Source of the DNA: Alloprevotella sp.
GTDB lineage: Bacteria; Bacteroidota; Bacteroidia; Bacteroidales; Bacteroidaceae
Length of the DNA: 38,790 bases
Assembly: GCA_017477205.1 (NCBI GenBank)
Contig: JAFUXE010000054.1
Span: 1 to 38,790, forward strand
Direction: 5' to 3'
Shown here: in pieces, positions 1 through 7,700 of the stretch
How the letters are laid out: each line of letters starts with the position of its first letter
Numbering within the stretch: the first letter of the stretch is position 1
Notes under the pieces: model-generated
Seen by the model: only the letters and a program-made list of their open reading frames with translations
Database searches by the model: none
Told to the model about the DNA's origin: nothing
Translations under genes and position numbers: made by a program

Positions 1-13
1 AGTAGATTTCTAC

Positions 14-21
14 TATATTTG
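14..21 (+). promoter_or_regulatory. possible -7 box reading into the left repeat
   Basis: TATATTTG at 14-21 matches the Bacteroidota -7 consensus TAnnTTTG. It lies just after a short near-palindrome (AGTAGA, TT, TCTACT). A start a few bases downstream would make the repeat the first transcribed sequence. The -33 region would lie at or beyond the window edge and cannot be judged. Confidence 0.3.
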
Positions 22-22
22 C

Positions 23-140
23 AGTGTTCATAGGAGTGATGAGTTTGTTTGTAAGTATTTGTTTATCACATGTAAAGTTACAAATAAATTCTCACTCCTA
101 CAACTTTTTCAACAACTTTCTTACACCGAACTCACGTTAA
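23..140 (+). repeat. 118-bp inverted repeat, left copy
   Basis: The 118 bases from 23 to 140 are the exact reverse complement of 38673-38790. Inside it, 32-99 is itself an imperfect inverted repeat: it starts AGGAGTGA and ends TCACTCCT, and the arms continue as TTTGTTTGTAA and TTACAAATAAA. This is the architecture of a small non-autonomous element (MITE-like) or of the abutted ends of an insertion sequence. No transposase is visible. Because the window ends exactly where the right copy ends, the true outer boundary is unknown. Any ORF running from it (for example one starting MFITCKVTNK at both ends) is a by-product of the repeat. Confidence 0.9.
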
Positions 141-432
141 ACTGGTGCCCGTACTTCTGGTTCAGCAGCGAGAACGCCATGAAATTGTGCTGCCTACAGT
201 CCGGTGTCAGCGAACGGCACACCTCAATCCAGTCCTCCAGCAACTTCCGCGCCTTCTTCGGTACGCTCATGCCAGCCACCGGCCTTTCGGCAAGCTGCAG
301 GCAATAGTCGGGCTTCTCCCATTCCCGCCAGGCGGGTTCAATTGACCACTCAAAGCTCTCGGCCTCTTCATCTCGGGGAACCTTCCTCTTCCAATTCCCG
401 TCGTCATCTGTTTGAAAAACATATGTTTTCAT
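121..432 (-). CDS. small hypothetical protein, 103 aa
   Basis: I do not recognise this protein. It starts MKTYVFQTDDDGNWKRKV and is acidic, with several Trp residues and no signal peptide or membrane segment, so a small soluble cytoplasmic protein is likely. The start is preceded by AT-rich DNA with a TATATTTG box at 440-447 on the minus strand, very close to the ATG, which suggests a nearly leaderless message. The last codons (VSSV and stop) lie inside the 118-bp inverted repeat. The natural C-terminus may therefore have been replaced when the repeat arrived, or the gene may belong to the same mobile unit. Base composition resembles a real gene, but this is not certain. Confidence 0.5.
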   Translation of the reverse strand: MKTYVFQTDDDGNWKRKVPRDEEAESFEWSIEPAWREWEKPDYCLQLAERPVAGMSVPKKARKLLEDWIEVCRSLTPDCRQHNFMAFSLLNQKYGHQFNVSSV

Positions 433-471
433 GAAATAACAAATATATAAGTTTTAATAAAAGGTAGATTT

Positions 472-491
472 AAGGCCTGCGCGCAGACCTT
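472..491. repeat. imperfect palindrome with CTGCGCGCAG core
   Basis: A 20-bp near-palindrome has AAGG and CCTT ends and a perfect CTGCGCGCAG core. It resembles the palindromic unit of the array that begins at 662 (AGGTG TGCGCA CACCT). It may be a diverged solitary copy or a separate site. No T-run follows, so it is not an obvious terminator. Confidence 0.4.
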
Positions 492-661
492 GTTTTCGCT
501 GTAGCAAACACAGTGCCATACCTGCCCCTGTCAGGACTTTTTTCTTAAACTTTTTTTGGAATCCGGGGAAAAGTGCGCCCCGAAAGGGCAAAAGCTGCCG
601 GAAAAGCAAATTTATGCCTTTCTAACTCACTGATTTCCAGAAGTGCATTTTACCCGTTTTG

Positions 662-793
662 AGGTGTGCGCACACCTCATGTTGAGGTAAGCGCAAAGCT
701 CGCGTCAAGGTAAGCGCAAAGCTCAAGGTGAGGTAAGCGCAAAGCTCGGAAGGAGATGTGCGCACACCTCAAAAAGGGGTGTCCCAAGGCACT
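662..793. repeat. 23-bp-period palindrome array A (six units)
   Basis: Units of 17 bp start at 662, 685, 708, 731, 754 and 777, exactly 23 bp apart, and are separated by 6-bp spacers that differ each time (ATGTTG, GCGTCA, AAGGTG, GGAAGG, AAAAAG). The first contains the perfect 16-bp palindrome AGGTGTGCGCACACCT and the fifth is the same but one base. The middle three are identical to each other, AGGTAAGCGCAAAGCTC. The sixth is degenerate. The rest of the gene-free stretch 433-912 holds nothing else I recognise apart from the palindrome at 472-491 and a weak -7 box at 832-839. A related array lies at 26856-27010. Confidence 0.9.
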
Positions 794-831
794 CCAGACG
801 CACAGGAGTTCGCGGTTCTGAAAGTTTTGCG

Positions 832-839
832 TAACTTTG
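832..839 (+). promoter_or_regulatory. hsdM: possible -7 box for hsdM
   Basis: TAACTTTG fits TAnnTTTG and lies 73 bp before the hsdM start. There is no good TTTG at the expected 19-21 bp upstream, so the call is tentative. It is the best promoter candidate between the 23-bp array and the operon. Confidence 0.35.
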
Positions 840-912
840 GCGCAACTATCGCGCGCAAAAGAATTTGTGCCGCGAAACCTGAACCGCGAAATCTAAAACC
901 AACACAAGCAAC

Positions 913-2463
913 ATGTCAAGAGAACAGGAACGCGCGGAACTCCACCGCACCATCTGGGCCATGGCCAACGACCTGCGCGGCAGCGTCGATGGCTGGGACT
1001 TCAAGAGCTACGTGCTCGGAATGCTTTTCTACCGCTTCATCTCCGAAAACCTCGCCGCACACATCAACAAGCTGGAGCGCGAGGCGGGCGACGCAGACTT
1101 CGACTACGCCGAGCTCCCCGATGCCGAGGCGGAGCTGGGACGTGCGGAGACCGTCAGGGAAAAGGGGTTCTTCATCCTGCCGAGCCAGCTCTTCTGCAAC
1201 GTCTGCCGACGCGCCGACGCCGACCCGAACCTCAACGAGACGCTCTCCACCGTCTTCGCCGCCATCGAGAACTCCGCGAAGGGCACCGAGAGCGAGGCGG
1301 ACTTCAAGGGACTCTTCGGCGACATCGACGTGAACTCCAACAAACTCGGCGCAACCGTGCAGAAGCGCAACGAGACGCTGGTGAAGATACTCGGTACCAT
1401 CGCCTCCATGCGCCTCGGCGGAGACTATGCCAACAACAACATCGACACCTTCGGCGACGCCTACGAGTTCCTGATGACGATGTACGCCTCGAACGCAGGC
1501 AAGAGCGGCGGCGAATTTTTTACGCCGCAGGAGGTCAGCGAACTGCTGGCACGCATCGCCGCCGCAGGGCGCAAGTCGCTCAACAAGGTCTATGACCCCG
1601 CATGCGGTAGCGGATCGCTGCTGCTGAAGTTCGCCAAGGTGCTGGGCAAGGACAACGTCAGGCAGGGCTTCTTCGGGCAGGAAATCAACATCACCACCTA
1701 CAACCTCTGCCGCATCAACATGTTCCTGCACGACATCAACTACGAGAAGTTCGACATCGCCCTCGGCGACACCTTGCAGGAACCGCGCCACTGGGACGAC
1801 GAGCCCTTCGATGCCATCGTCTCCAATCCGCCCTACAGCATCAAGTGGGCAGGCGACACGAACCCCGTGCTCATCAACGACCCGCGCTTCTCGCCCGCAG
1901 GCGTGCTGGCCCCCAACAGCAAGGCCGACCTCGCCTTCACCATGCACATGCTCTCCTGGCTCTCCACCGCCGGCACGGCAGCCATCGTGGAGTTCCCCGG
2001 CGTGCTCTATCGCGGCGGCAAGGAGCAGAAGATACGGCAGTACCTCATCGACAACAACTACGTCGATACCGTCATCCAGCTGCCGGACAACCTCTTCTTC
2101 GGCGTCAGCATCGCCACGTGCATCATCGTGCTGAAGAAGTCGAAGCACGACAACAGCACGCTCTTCATCGACGCCTCAAGGGAGTTCGTCCACGAAGGCA
2201 ACAAGAACAAGCTCTCGCCGGAAAACATAGAGCGCATCTATGCCGCCCACGCCGCCCGGAAGGACGAGGAGCACTTCGCCCGTCTCGTCCCCAACGCCGA
2301 CGTGGCGCAGAACGACTACAACCTCGCCGTCAGCTCCTACGTGGAGCAGCCCGACACACGCGAGCGGATAGACATCGACGAGCTGAACCTCCGCATCGCC
2401 GGCATCGTGGAGCGGCAAGCCAAACTCCGCGCAGAAATCGACAGGCTGATTAAAGATTTGTAG
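913..2463 (+). CDS. hsdM: type I restriction-modification methyltransferase subunit HsdM
   Basis: HsdM is the N6-adenine methyltransferase subunit of a type I R-M system. It methylates the site chosen by HsdS and forms the M2S and R2M2S complexes in the cytoplasm. The 516 residues match the usual length. An N-terminal helical HsdM_N region (about 1-150) precedes the catalytic domain. The S-adenosylmethionine motif DPACGSG is at 228-234, the catalytic NPPY at 305-308, and a TPQEV signature just upstream of motif I is also present. The ATG at 913 follows an A-rich leader. The stop codon is followed two bases later by the first 9-bp array of the operon. It is intact and likely the first gene of the hsd operon. 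Confidence 0.96.
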   Translation: MSREQERAELHRTIWAMANDLRGSVDGWDFKSYVLGMLFYRFISENLAAHINKLEREAGDADFDYAELPDAEAELGRAETVREKGFFILPSQLFCNVCRRADADPNLNETLSTVFAAIENSAKGTESEADFKGLFGDIDVNSNKLGATVQKRNETLVKILGTIASMRLGGDYANNNIDTFGDAYEFLMTMYASNAGKSGGEFFTPQEVSELLARIAAAGRKSLNKVYDPACGSGSLLLKFAKVLGKDNVRQGFFGQEINITTYNLCRINMFLHDINYEKFDIALGDTLQEPRHWDDEPFDAIVSNPPYSIKWAGDTNPVLINDPRFSPAGVLAPNSKADLAFTMHMLSWLSTAGTAAIVEFPGVLYRGGKEQKIRQYLIDNNYVDTVIQLPDNLFFGVSIATCIIVLKKSKHDNSTLFIDASREFVHEGNKNKLSPENIERIYAAHAARKDEEHFARLVPNADVAQNDYNLAVSSYVEQPDTRERIDIDELNLRIAGIVERQAKLRAEIDRLIKDL

Positions 2464-2464
2464 G

Positions 2465-2554
2465 CAGAGTAGTCAGAGTAATCGGAATAATCGGAGTTCT
2501 CAGAGTATTCAGAGATTTCGGAGAATTCAGAATAATCAGAGTCATCAGAAACAC
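2465..2554. repeat. 9-bp tandem array between hsdM and hsdS (ten units)
   Basis: Ten consecutive 9-bp units follow the pattern C(A/G)GA(G/A)TNNT, for example CAGAGTAAT, CGGAATAAT, CAGAGTATT. The array starts two bases after the hsdM stop codon and ends eight bases before the hsdS ATG, so it occupies the whole junction. The units are degenerate at positions 6-9 but keep perfect 9-bp register. Since 9 is a multiple of 3, each frame through the array is a three-codon repeat. Confidence 0.9.
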
Positions 2555-2562
2555 AACCAACT

Positions 2563-3735
2563 ATGAACGAAATAGAAAAACTCATCAAAGAACTTTGCCC
2601 GAATGGGGTGGAGTATAAGAAGCTGGGGGAGGTTTGCCAGTTCCAAAGAGGCACAACTATAACAGCCAAAGAAGCCATTGAAGGAGATATTCCTGTCTTG
2701 GCTGGTGGTCAAAAGCCTGCCTACTACCATAATCAAGCCAACCGAACAGGACAGACGATAGTTATAGCAGGCTCAGGAGCCTACGCAGGTTTTGTCAGCT
2801 GGTGGGAAACCCCTGTTTTTGTTTCCGATGCTTTCACCGCAAACCCCAACGAAAGCCTTTTCCCAAAATACGTTTATTACTTCTTGAAAAACATTCAGGA
2901 GAAAATACACGCCACTAAAAAAGGAAGCGGCGTTCCTCACGTTCACGGGAGCTCTATCGCACACTTTGAAATCCCCGTCCCGCCGCTTGTTATCCAGCAG
3001 AAGATAGTAGAAGTACTGGATAAGTTCACAGAGCTGGAGGCAGAGCTGGAGGCAGAGCTGGAGGCAAGACGCAAGCAATACGAGTATTATCGTAACAAAT
3101 TGTTAGAATTTACCCCCCCCTGTAAGCAAAATGTAAGCTGGCGCACGCTGGGAGAGATAGGAACTATGATAAGAGGAAACGGCATTCAGAAAAAGGACTT
3201 TACCGAAAGCGGCGTAGGTTGTATCCATTACGGGCAAATCTATACCCGCTACGGCACTTGCGCCGACAAAACAATCTCGTTTATCTCTGAAGAGCTAGCA
3301 AGGAAATGCAAGAAAGCAAGCTATGGAGATTTGATTATTGCTACAACAAGCGAAAACGTTGAAGACGTTTGCAAAGCTGTGGCTTGGCTGGGAAAGGAGG
3401 AAATCGCAATAAGCGGAGACTCCTACGTTTTCAAACACAATCAAGAACCGAGATATGTAGCTTATCTTTTTCAAACGGAAGCCTTCCTTAATTATAAAAG
3501 GAAATATGCAACAGGCACAAAGGTGATAAGAGTTTCAGGCGAGAATCTTCTTAAATTTTCGTTTGGTGTCCCTCCCCTCCCAGAGCAACGCCGCATTGCT
3601 GACATCCTTGACAAGTTCGAGGCGCTGACGACGAGCCTGCAAGACGGACTGCCGGCGGAGATAGAAGCCCGCCGCCAGCAATACGCCCACTACCGCGAAA
3701 AGCTCCTAAGCTTTAAGAGAAAGGGAGCGGAATAA
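2563..3735 (+). CDS. hsdS: type I restriction-modification specificity subunit HsdS
   Basis: HsdS recognises the bipartite DNA target for the methyltransferase and restriction complexes. The 390 residues show the standard layout. Target-recognition domain 1 (about 1-150) is followed by a central conserved helix (about 151-182, ending EARRKQYEYYRNKLLEF). Recognition domain 2 (about 190-340) is followed by a second conserved helix (ending EARRQQYAHYREKLLSF). The central helix holds three perfect 12-bp repeats (3031-3066) encoding an ELEA-type spacer. Directly after it comes a run of eight C (3113-3120). Either single-base change in that run creates a stop within seven codons, giving a half-length protein of 187 or 190 residues. 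As sequenced, the frame is intact. The start follows an A-rich leader (ACACAACCAACT). Confidence 0.95.
   Translation: MNEIEKLIKELCPNGVEYKKLGEVCQFQRGTTITAKEAIEGDIPVLAGGQKPAYYHNQANRTGQTIVIAGSGAYAGFVSWWETPVFVSDAFTANPNESLFPKYVYYFLKNIQEKIHATKKGSGVPHVHGSSIAHFEIPVPPLVIQQKIVEVLDKFTELEAELEAELEARRKQYEYYRNKLLEFTPPCKQNVSWRTLGEIGTMIRGNGIQKKDFTESGVGCIHYGQIYTRYGTCADKTISFISEELARKCKKASYGDLIIATTSENVEDVCKAVAWLGKEEIAISGDSYVFKHNQEPRYVAYLFQTEAFLNYKRKYATGTKVIRVSGENLLKFSFGVPPLPEQRRIADILDKFEALTTSLQDGLPAEIEARRQQYAHYREKLLSFKRKGAE
3031..3066 (+). repeat. hsdS: three perfect 12-bp repeats in the HsdS inter-domain helix
   Basis: GAGCTGGAGGCA occurs three times in a row and encodes (ELEA)3 in the helix that separates the two recognition domains. 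In the EcoR124 family, two versus three copies of a four-residue TAEL repeat at the same place change the length of the non-specific spacer in the DNA target (established knowledge). A similar role here is inference. Confidence 0.9.
3113..3120 (+). repeat. hsdS: C8 homopolymer in hsdS, candidate phase-variation switch
   Basis: Eight C bases encode part of the Thr-Pro-Pro that follows the first conserved helix. With nine C the reading becomes ACC CCC CCC CTG TAA, and with seven it reads to a TAA seven codons on. Both states end the protein right after recognition domain 1 and one conserved helix, a natural half-subunit. Confidence 0.85.
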
Positions 3736-3754
3736 GCGGAGGAGGCAGAGGGAA

Positions 3755-3907
3755 CGGAGCCATCGGAGTCATCAGAATCATCGGAGAACTCCGAGAACTC
3801 AGACCACTCAGATCACTCAGAACACTCAGATCACTCAGATCACTCAGACCACTCAGATCACTCAGACCACTCAGATCACTCAGATCACTCAGATCACTCA
3901 GATCACT
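3755..3907. repeat. 9-bp tandem array between hsdS and the four-helix-bundle gene (17 units)
   Basis: Seventeen 9-bp units run without a register slip from 3755 to 3907. The first five are diverged (CGGAGCCAT, CGGAGTCAT, CAGAATCAT and so on). The last twelve are almost uniform (CAGATCACT or CAGACCACT, one CAGAACACT), as expected from recent expansion at the 3' end. The array begins 20 bp after the hsdS stop and ends 38 bp before the next ATG. Confidence 0.92.
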
Positions 3908-3945
3908 CACCCCCCATAATTCAAAAAACCAAAAACTCAGCAGCT

Positions 3946-4581
3946 ATGACCAACGACAAGCACACGTTTCTCCCAAGGCACGGACACTACAGGAACCTCC
4001 GCGTGTATCGCGTGACGGAAGCGCTCTATGACCTCACTTTCCTTTTCTGCCAACGCTTCCTGCCCGCCTACGGTGACAGGACCGTTGACCAGATGGTGCA
4101 GGCAGCGAGAAGCGGGAAGCAGAACATTGCCGAAGGGAACCAGGCTTCCGCCACTTCCTCAGAGACAGAGATAAAACTCACGAACGTGGCGAAAGCAAGC
4201 CTTGAGGAACTGCTTGTCGATTACGAGGACTACCTGCGCACGCGCAACCTCCCGCAATGGGACAGACAACACCCACGCTACAACAAGATGCGCACGTGGA
4301 CCCGCAGCGAAGACTTCATGGCGCACTACGCCGAGCAAGCCCAGAAGATGACGGACGAGGAACTGGCAAACCTTGGCATAACGCTCTGCCATCAGGCCAT
4401 CTTCATGCTCGGCAAGCTGATAGAAACCCTCGAAGACCGCTTCGTCACCGAAGGCGGTATCAAGGAGCGCATGCACGCCACACGCACCGGCTACCGTCAG
4501 GCCCAAATGGAAGAGCTGGAACGGCTGCGCAAGGAAAACGCGCAGTTGCGCGAGCTGCTCCAAAAACACGGATTACTCTGA
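3946..4581 (+). CDS. four-helix-bundle protein within the hsd operon
   Basis: This 211-residue protein resembles the four-helix-bundle family related to proteins of 23S rRNA intervening sequences and to Avd-type accessory proteins. Typical signatures are an early RNLRVYRVTEALYDLTF helix, the AARSGKQNIAEGNQA segment (about 53-67), and the following SLEELLVDYEDYLR helix. Beyond the usual roughly 120-residue core it has a suffix of about 90 residues ending in a charged coiled coil (about 185-208, MEELERLRKENAQLREL). There is no signal peptide. Its place between hsdS and hsdR, with the same 9-bp arrays on both sides, suggests it travels or functions with the R-M system. A scaffold or nucleic-acid-binding role is only inference. 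Confidence 0.75.
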   Translation: MTNDKHTFLPRHGHYRNLRVYRVTEALYDLTFLFCQRFLPAYGDRTVDQMVQAARSGKQNIAEGNQASATSSETEIKLTNVAKASLEELLVDYEDYLRTRNLPQWDRQHPRYNKMRTWTRSEDFMAHYAEQAQKMTDEELANLGITLCHQAIFMLGKLIETLEDRFVTEGGIKERMHATRTGYRQAQMEELERLRKENAQLRELLQKHGLL

Positions 4582-4703
4582 ATAATCTGAGTGCTCAGAG
4601 TGCTCAGAGTACTCAGAATACTCGGAATACTCAGAATACTCGGAGCACTCAGACCATTCAGACCATTCAGACCACTCAGACCACTCAGACCACTCAGAAA
4701 AAA
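4578..4703. repeat. 9-bp tandem array between the four-helix-bundle gene and hsdR (14 units)
   Basis: Fourteen 9-bp units (CAGAGTACT, CAGAATACT, CGGAATACT, CAGACCACT and similar) run in register from 4578 to 4703. The first unit overlaps the stop codon of the upstream gene and the last ends ten bases before the hsdR ATG. In the hsdR frame the array is fully open back to a GTG at 4591, so a low-level N-terminal extension made of a Leu-Arg-rich three-residue repeat is possible but not expected. Confidence 0.92.
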
Positions 4704-4713
4704 ACCTGAAACC

Positions 4714-7700
4714 ATGAACACCTACAACCTCATTGCCGAGAACGAAGAATCCACCGTCGTGGGTGAGTTCCAACCCAACTACGGCTCGCAGCTGCCCTAC
4801 CAAAGCGAAGCGGAGCTGGAGGAGGCCTTCATCCAACAGCTGCAAGGGCAGGCCTACGAGCGCCTGACCATCCACACCGAGGCCGACCTCGTGGACAACT
4901 TGCGCCGACAACTGGAACTGCTCAACGACTACCGCTTCACCGAAACGGAGTGGCAGACCTTCTTCCGCACGCAGCTGGCAGGCGCAAACAAGGGCATCGT
5001 GGAGAAAACGGCCATCATACAGGAAGACCACGTGCAACTGCTGCGCCGCGACGACGGCACGGTGAAGAACATCTACCTGATAGACAAAGAGCATATCCAC
5101 AACAACCGCCTGCAGGTCATCAACCAGTATCGGAGTGAGCGGAGCTCTCAGAGTTCTCCGAAAACTCTGAGCACTCTGAGCACTCTGAGCACTCTGAATA
5201 CCCCGACCCCTCCGCCCTCTCGCGACACGCGCTACGACGTGACGGTGCTCGTCAACGGTCTGCCGATGGTGTACATCGAGCTGAAACGGCGGGGCGAGGA
5301 CATCAAGCAGGCTTTCAACCAGATTGACCGCTATCAGCGGGACTCCTTCTGGGCTGGCTGCGGGCTGTACGAGTACGTGCAGATATTCGTCATCTCGAAC
5401 GGTACGCTGACGAAATACTACAGCAACACGACCCGCAAGAGCCACATCAGCGAGCAGGCAGCAAAAACGCCACAGGCACGGAAGCAGCAAACGTCGAACT
5501 CCTTCGAGTTCACGAGCTACTGGGCAGACCGCAACAACGTGCCCATCACCGACCTGCGCGGCTTCACGCAAACCTTCTTCGCCAAGCACACACTGCTGAA
5601 CATCCTGACGAAGTACTGCATCTTCACGAGCGACAGGATGCTGATGGTGATGCGCCCCTACCAGATAGCAGCCACCGAGGCCATACTGAACCGCATACAG
5701 GTGAGCCACAACTACCGGAAGTACGGCACGACGGAGGCGGGAGGCTACATCTGGCACACGACGGGCAGCGGCAAGACGCTGACGTCATTCAAGACGGCAC
5801 GCATCGCCTCAAGGCTGGCATACGTGAACAAGGTGCTCTTCGTGGTGGACAGGAAAGACCTGGACTACCAGACGATGAAGGAGTACGACAAGTTTGAGAA
5901 GGGGGCGGCGAACAGCAACACGAACACCGCAAAGCTGAAAAAGCAACTTGAAGACCCGAACGCCCGCATCATCATCACGACGATACAGAAGCTGGCCACC
6001 CTCATCGGCAAGAACAAGCGACGGGGCGAACACTTCGCAGCCTTCGACGAGGAGACGGTCTTCATCTTCGACGAGTGCCACCGCTCGCAGTTCGGCGACA
6101 TGCACGCCGCCATCACGAAGCACTTCAAGAAGTACTACATCTACGGCTTCACGGGCACGCCCATCTTTCCACAGAACTCCACCGGCAGCGGACGCCCCGA
6201 CCTGCGCACCACGGAACAGGCCTTCGGAGCACAACTGCACACGTACACCATCGTCGATGCCATACGGGACAAGAACGTGCTGCCCTTCAAGGTGGACTAC
6301 ATCAGCACCATGCGGGAGGAGGAGGACATCAAGGACGAACAGGTATGGGACATCAACCGCGAGAAGGCGCTCCTCGCGCCCGCGCGTATAAATAATATTG
6401 TGTGCTACATACTGGACAACTTCAACCGCAAGACCAAACGCAACGACCGCAGCTACAGTTTCCGGGCACTTCAGAACATCGGAGAAGTGGCCGCCGCGCG
6501 AAACAGGAACAGCGTGGAGGAGGTGAAGCAAAAGATACGCCTGACGGGCTTCAACTCCATCTTCTGCGTGCAGAGCATACCCGCCGCCCGCACCTACTAC
6601 GATGCTTTCCAGCGCCTGATGGGCGAGCGTCCCGCCGCCCAGCGCCTGCGCGTGGCCACCATCTTCAGCTTCGGACAGAACGAGGACGAGGAAGAGAACA
6701 GCGAAAGCACGGAAGGACTGGACGCCAGCAGCCGCGACTTCCTGGACCGCGCCATCGGGGACTACAACAAACTCTTCAAGACCAACTACGACACCTCGAC
6801 GGAAAAGTTCCAGAACTACTACAAGGACGTTTCGCTCAGGATGAAAAACCGCGAACTGGACCTGCTCATCGTTGTGAACATGTTCCTGACAGGTTTCGAC
6901 GCGACGACGCTCAACACGCTGTGGGTAGATAAGAACCTGAGGATGCACGGCCTGCTGCAAGCCTTCTCGCGCACCAACCGCATCCTGAACAGCATCAAGA
7001 CGTTCGGCAACGTGGTATGCTTCCGGAATCTGGAAAAGGCCACAAACGACTGCATCGCCCTCTTTGGCGACAAGGAAGCAGGCGGGGTTGTCCTGCTGAA
7101 ATCGTTCGAGGACTACTACCACGGCTATACGGACGGAAAGGGCAAAGACGTGCCGGGATATGCAGAACTGACAGACGCGCTGCAAGAGGAGTTTCCCCTG
7201 GGCAAACAGATTGTGGGCGAAGAGGCACAGAAGCGCTTCATCAAGCTATTCAGCGCGATACTGAAACTGCAAAACGTACTTGCCTGCTTTGACCAGTTTG
7301 CCGGGAAAGAAGTACTCAGCGAAATGGAAGAGCAGGACTACCGTTCCATCTACATAGACCTGTACCGCGAATACCGCAACCGCACAAAGGGTGAGACGGA
7401 GAACGTGAACGACGACATCGTGTTCGAGATGGAACTGGTGAAGCAGGTGGAAATCAACATCGACTACATCCTGGAGCTGGTGCGCAAATACCACGACAGC
7501 CACCTGGAAGACAAGGAGATAGTCGTAAAGATACAAAAGGCCATCAACGCCAGTCCCGACCTGCGCAACAAGCGGGAACTCATCGAAGAATTCATCCGCA
7601 ACCTTACGCCACAGAGTGACGTGGACGACGACTGGAATACGTACATCCGTCAGGAGATGGCCAAGCAACTGCAGGACATCATCAACAGCGAGAACCTGAA

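Noticed and set aside
23..140. Telomere-like or phage-type inverted terminal repeats of a linear replicon
   Set aside because: The content is ordinary chromosomal housekeeping genes, and 22 bases lie outside the left copy. An assembly break or mobile repeat is simpler.
59..307. ORF starting MFITCKVTNK at the left end, mirrored at the right end
   Set aside because: The shared start is only the 118-bp inverted repeat; the downstream parts are unrelated and antisense or non-coding.
662..793. CRISPR array interpretation of the 17+6 bp repeats
   Set aside because: Spacers of 6 bp are far too short, the units are palindromic and variable, and no cas gene is present in the window.
758..1333. Plus-strand ORF overlapping array A and hsdM
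   Set aside because: It is out of frame with hsdM, Ser/Arg/Thr-rich, and begins inside the palindrome array; spurious.
916..2148. Long minus-strand ORF (410 codons) opposite hsdM
   Set aside because: It is the shadow of a GC-rich real gene; it has no recognisable motif and odd Val/Gly/His composition.
4591..4713. N-terminal extension of HsdR from a GTG through the 9-bp array
   Set aside because: The extension would be a Leu-Arg-rich repeat not found in HsdR, and the ATG at 4714 matches the family start.
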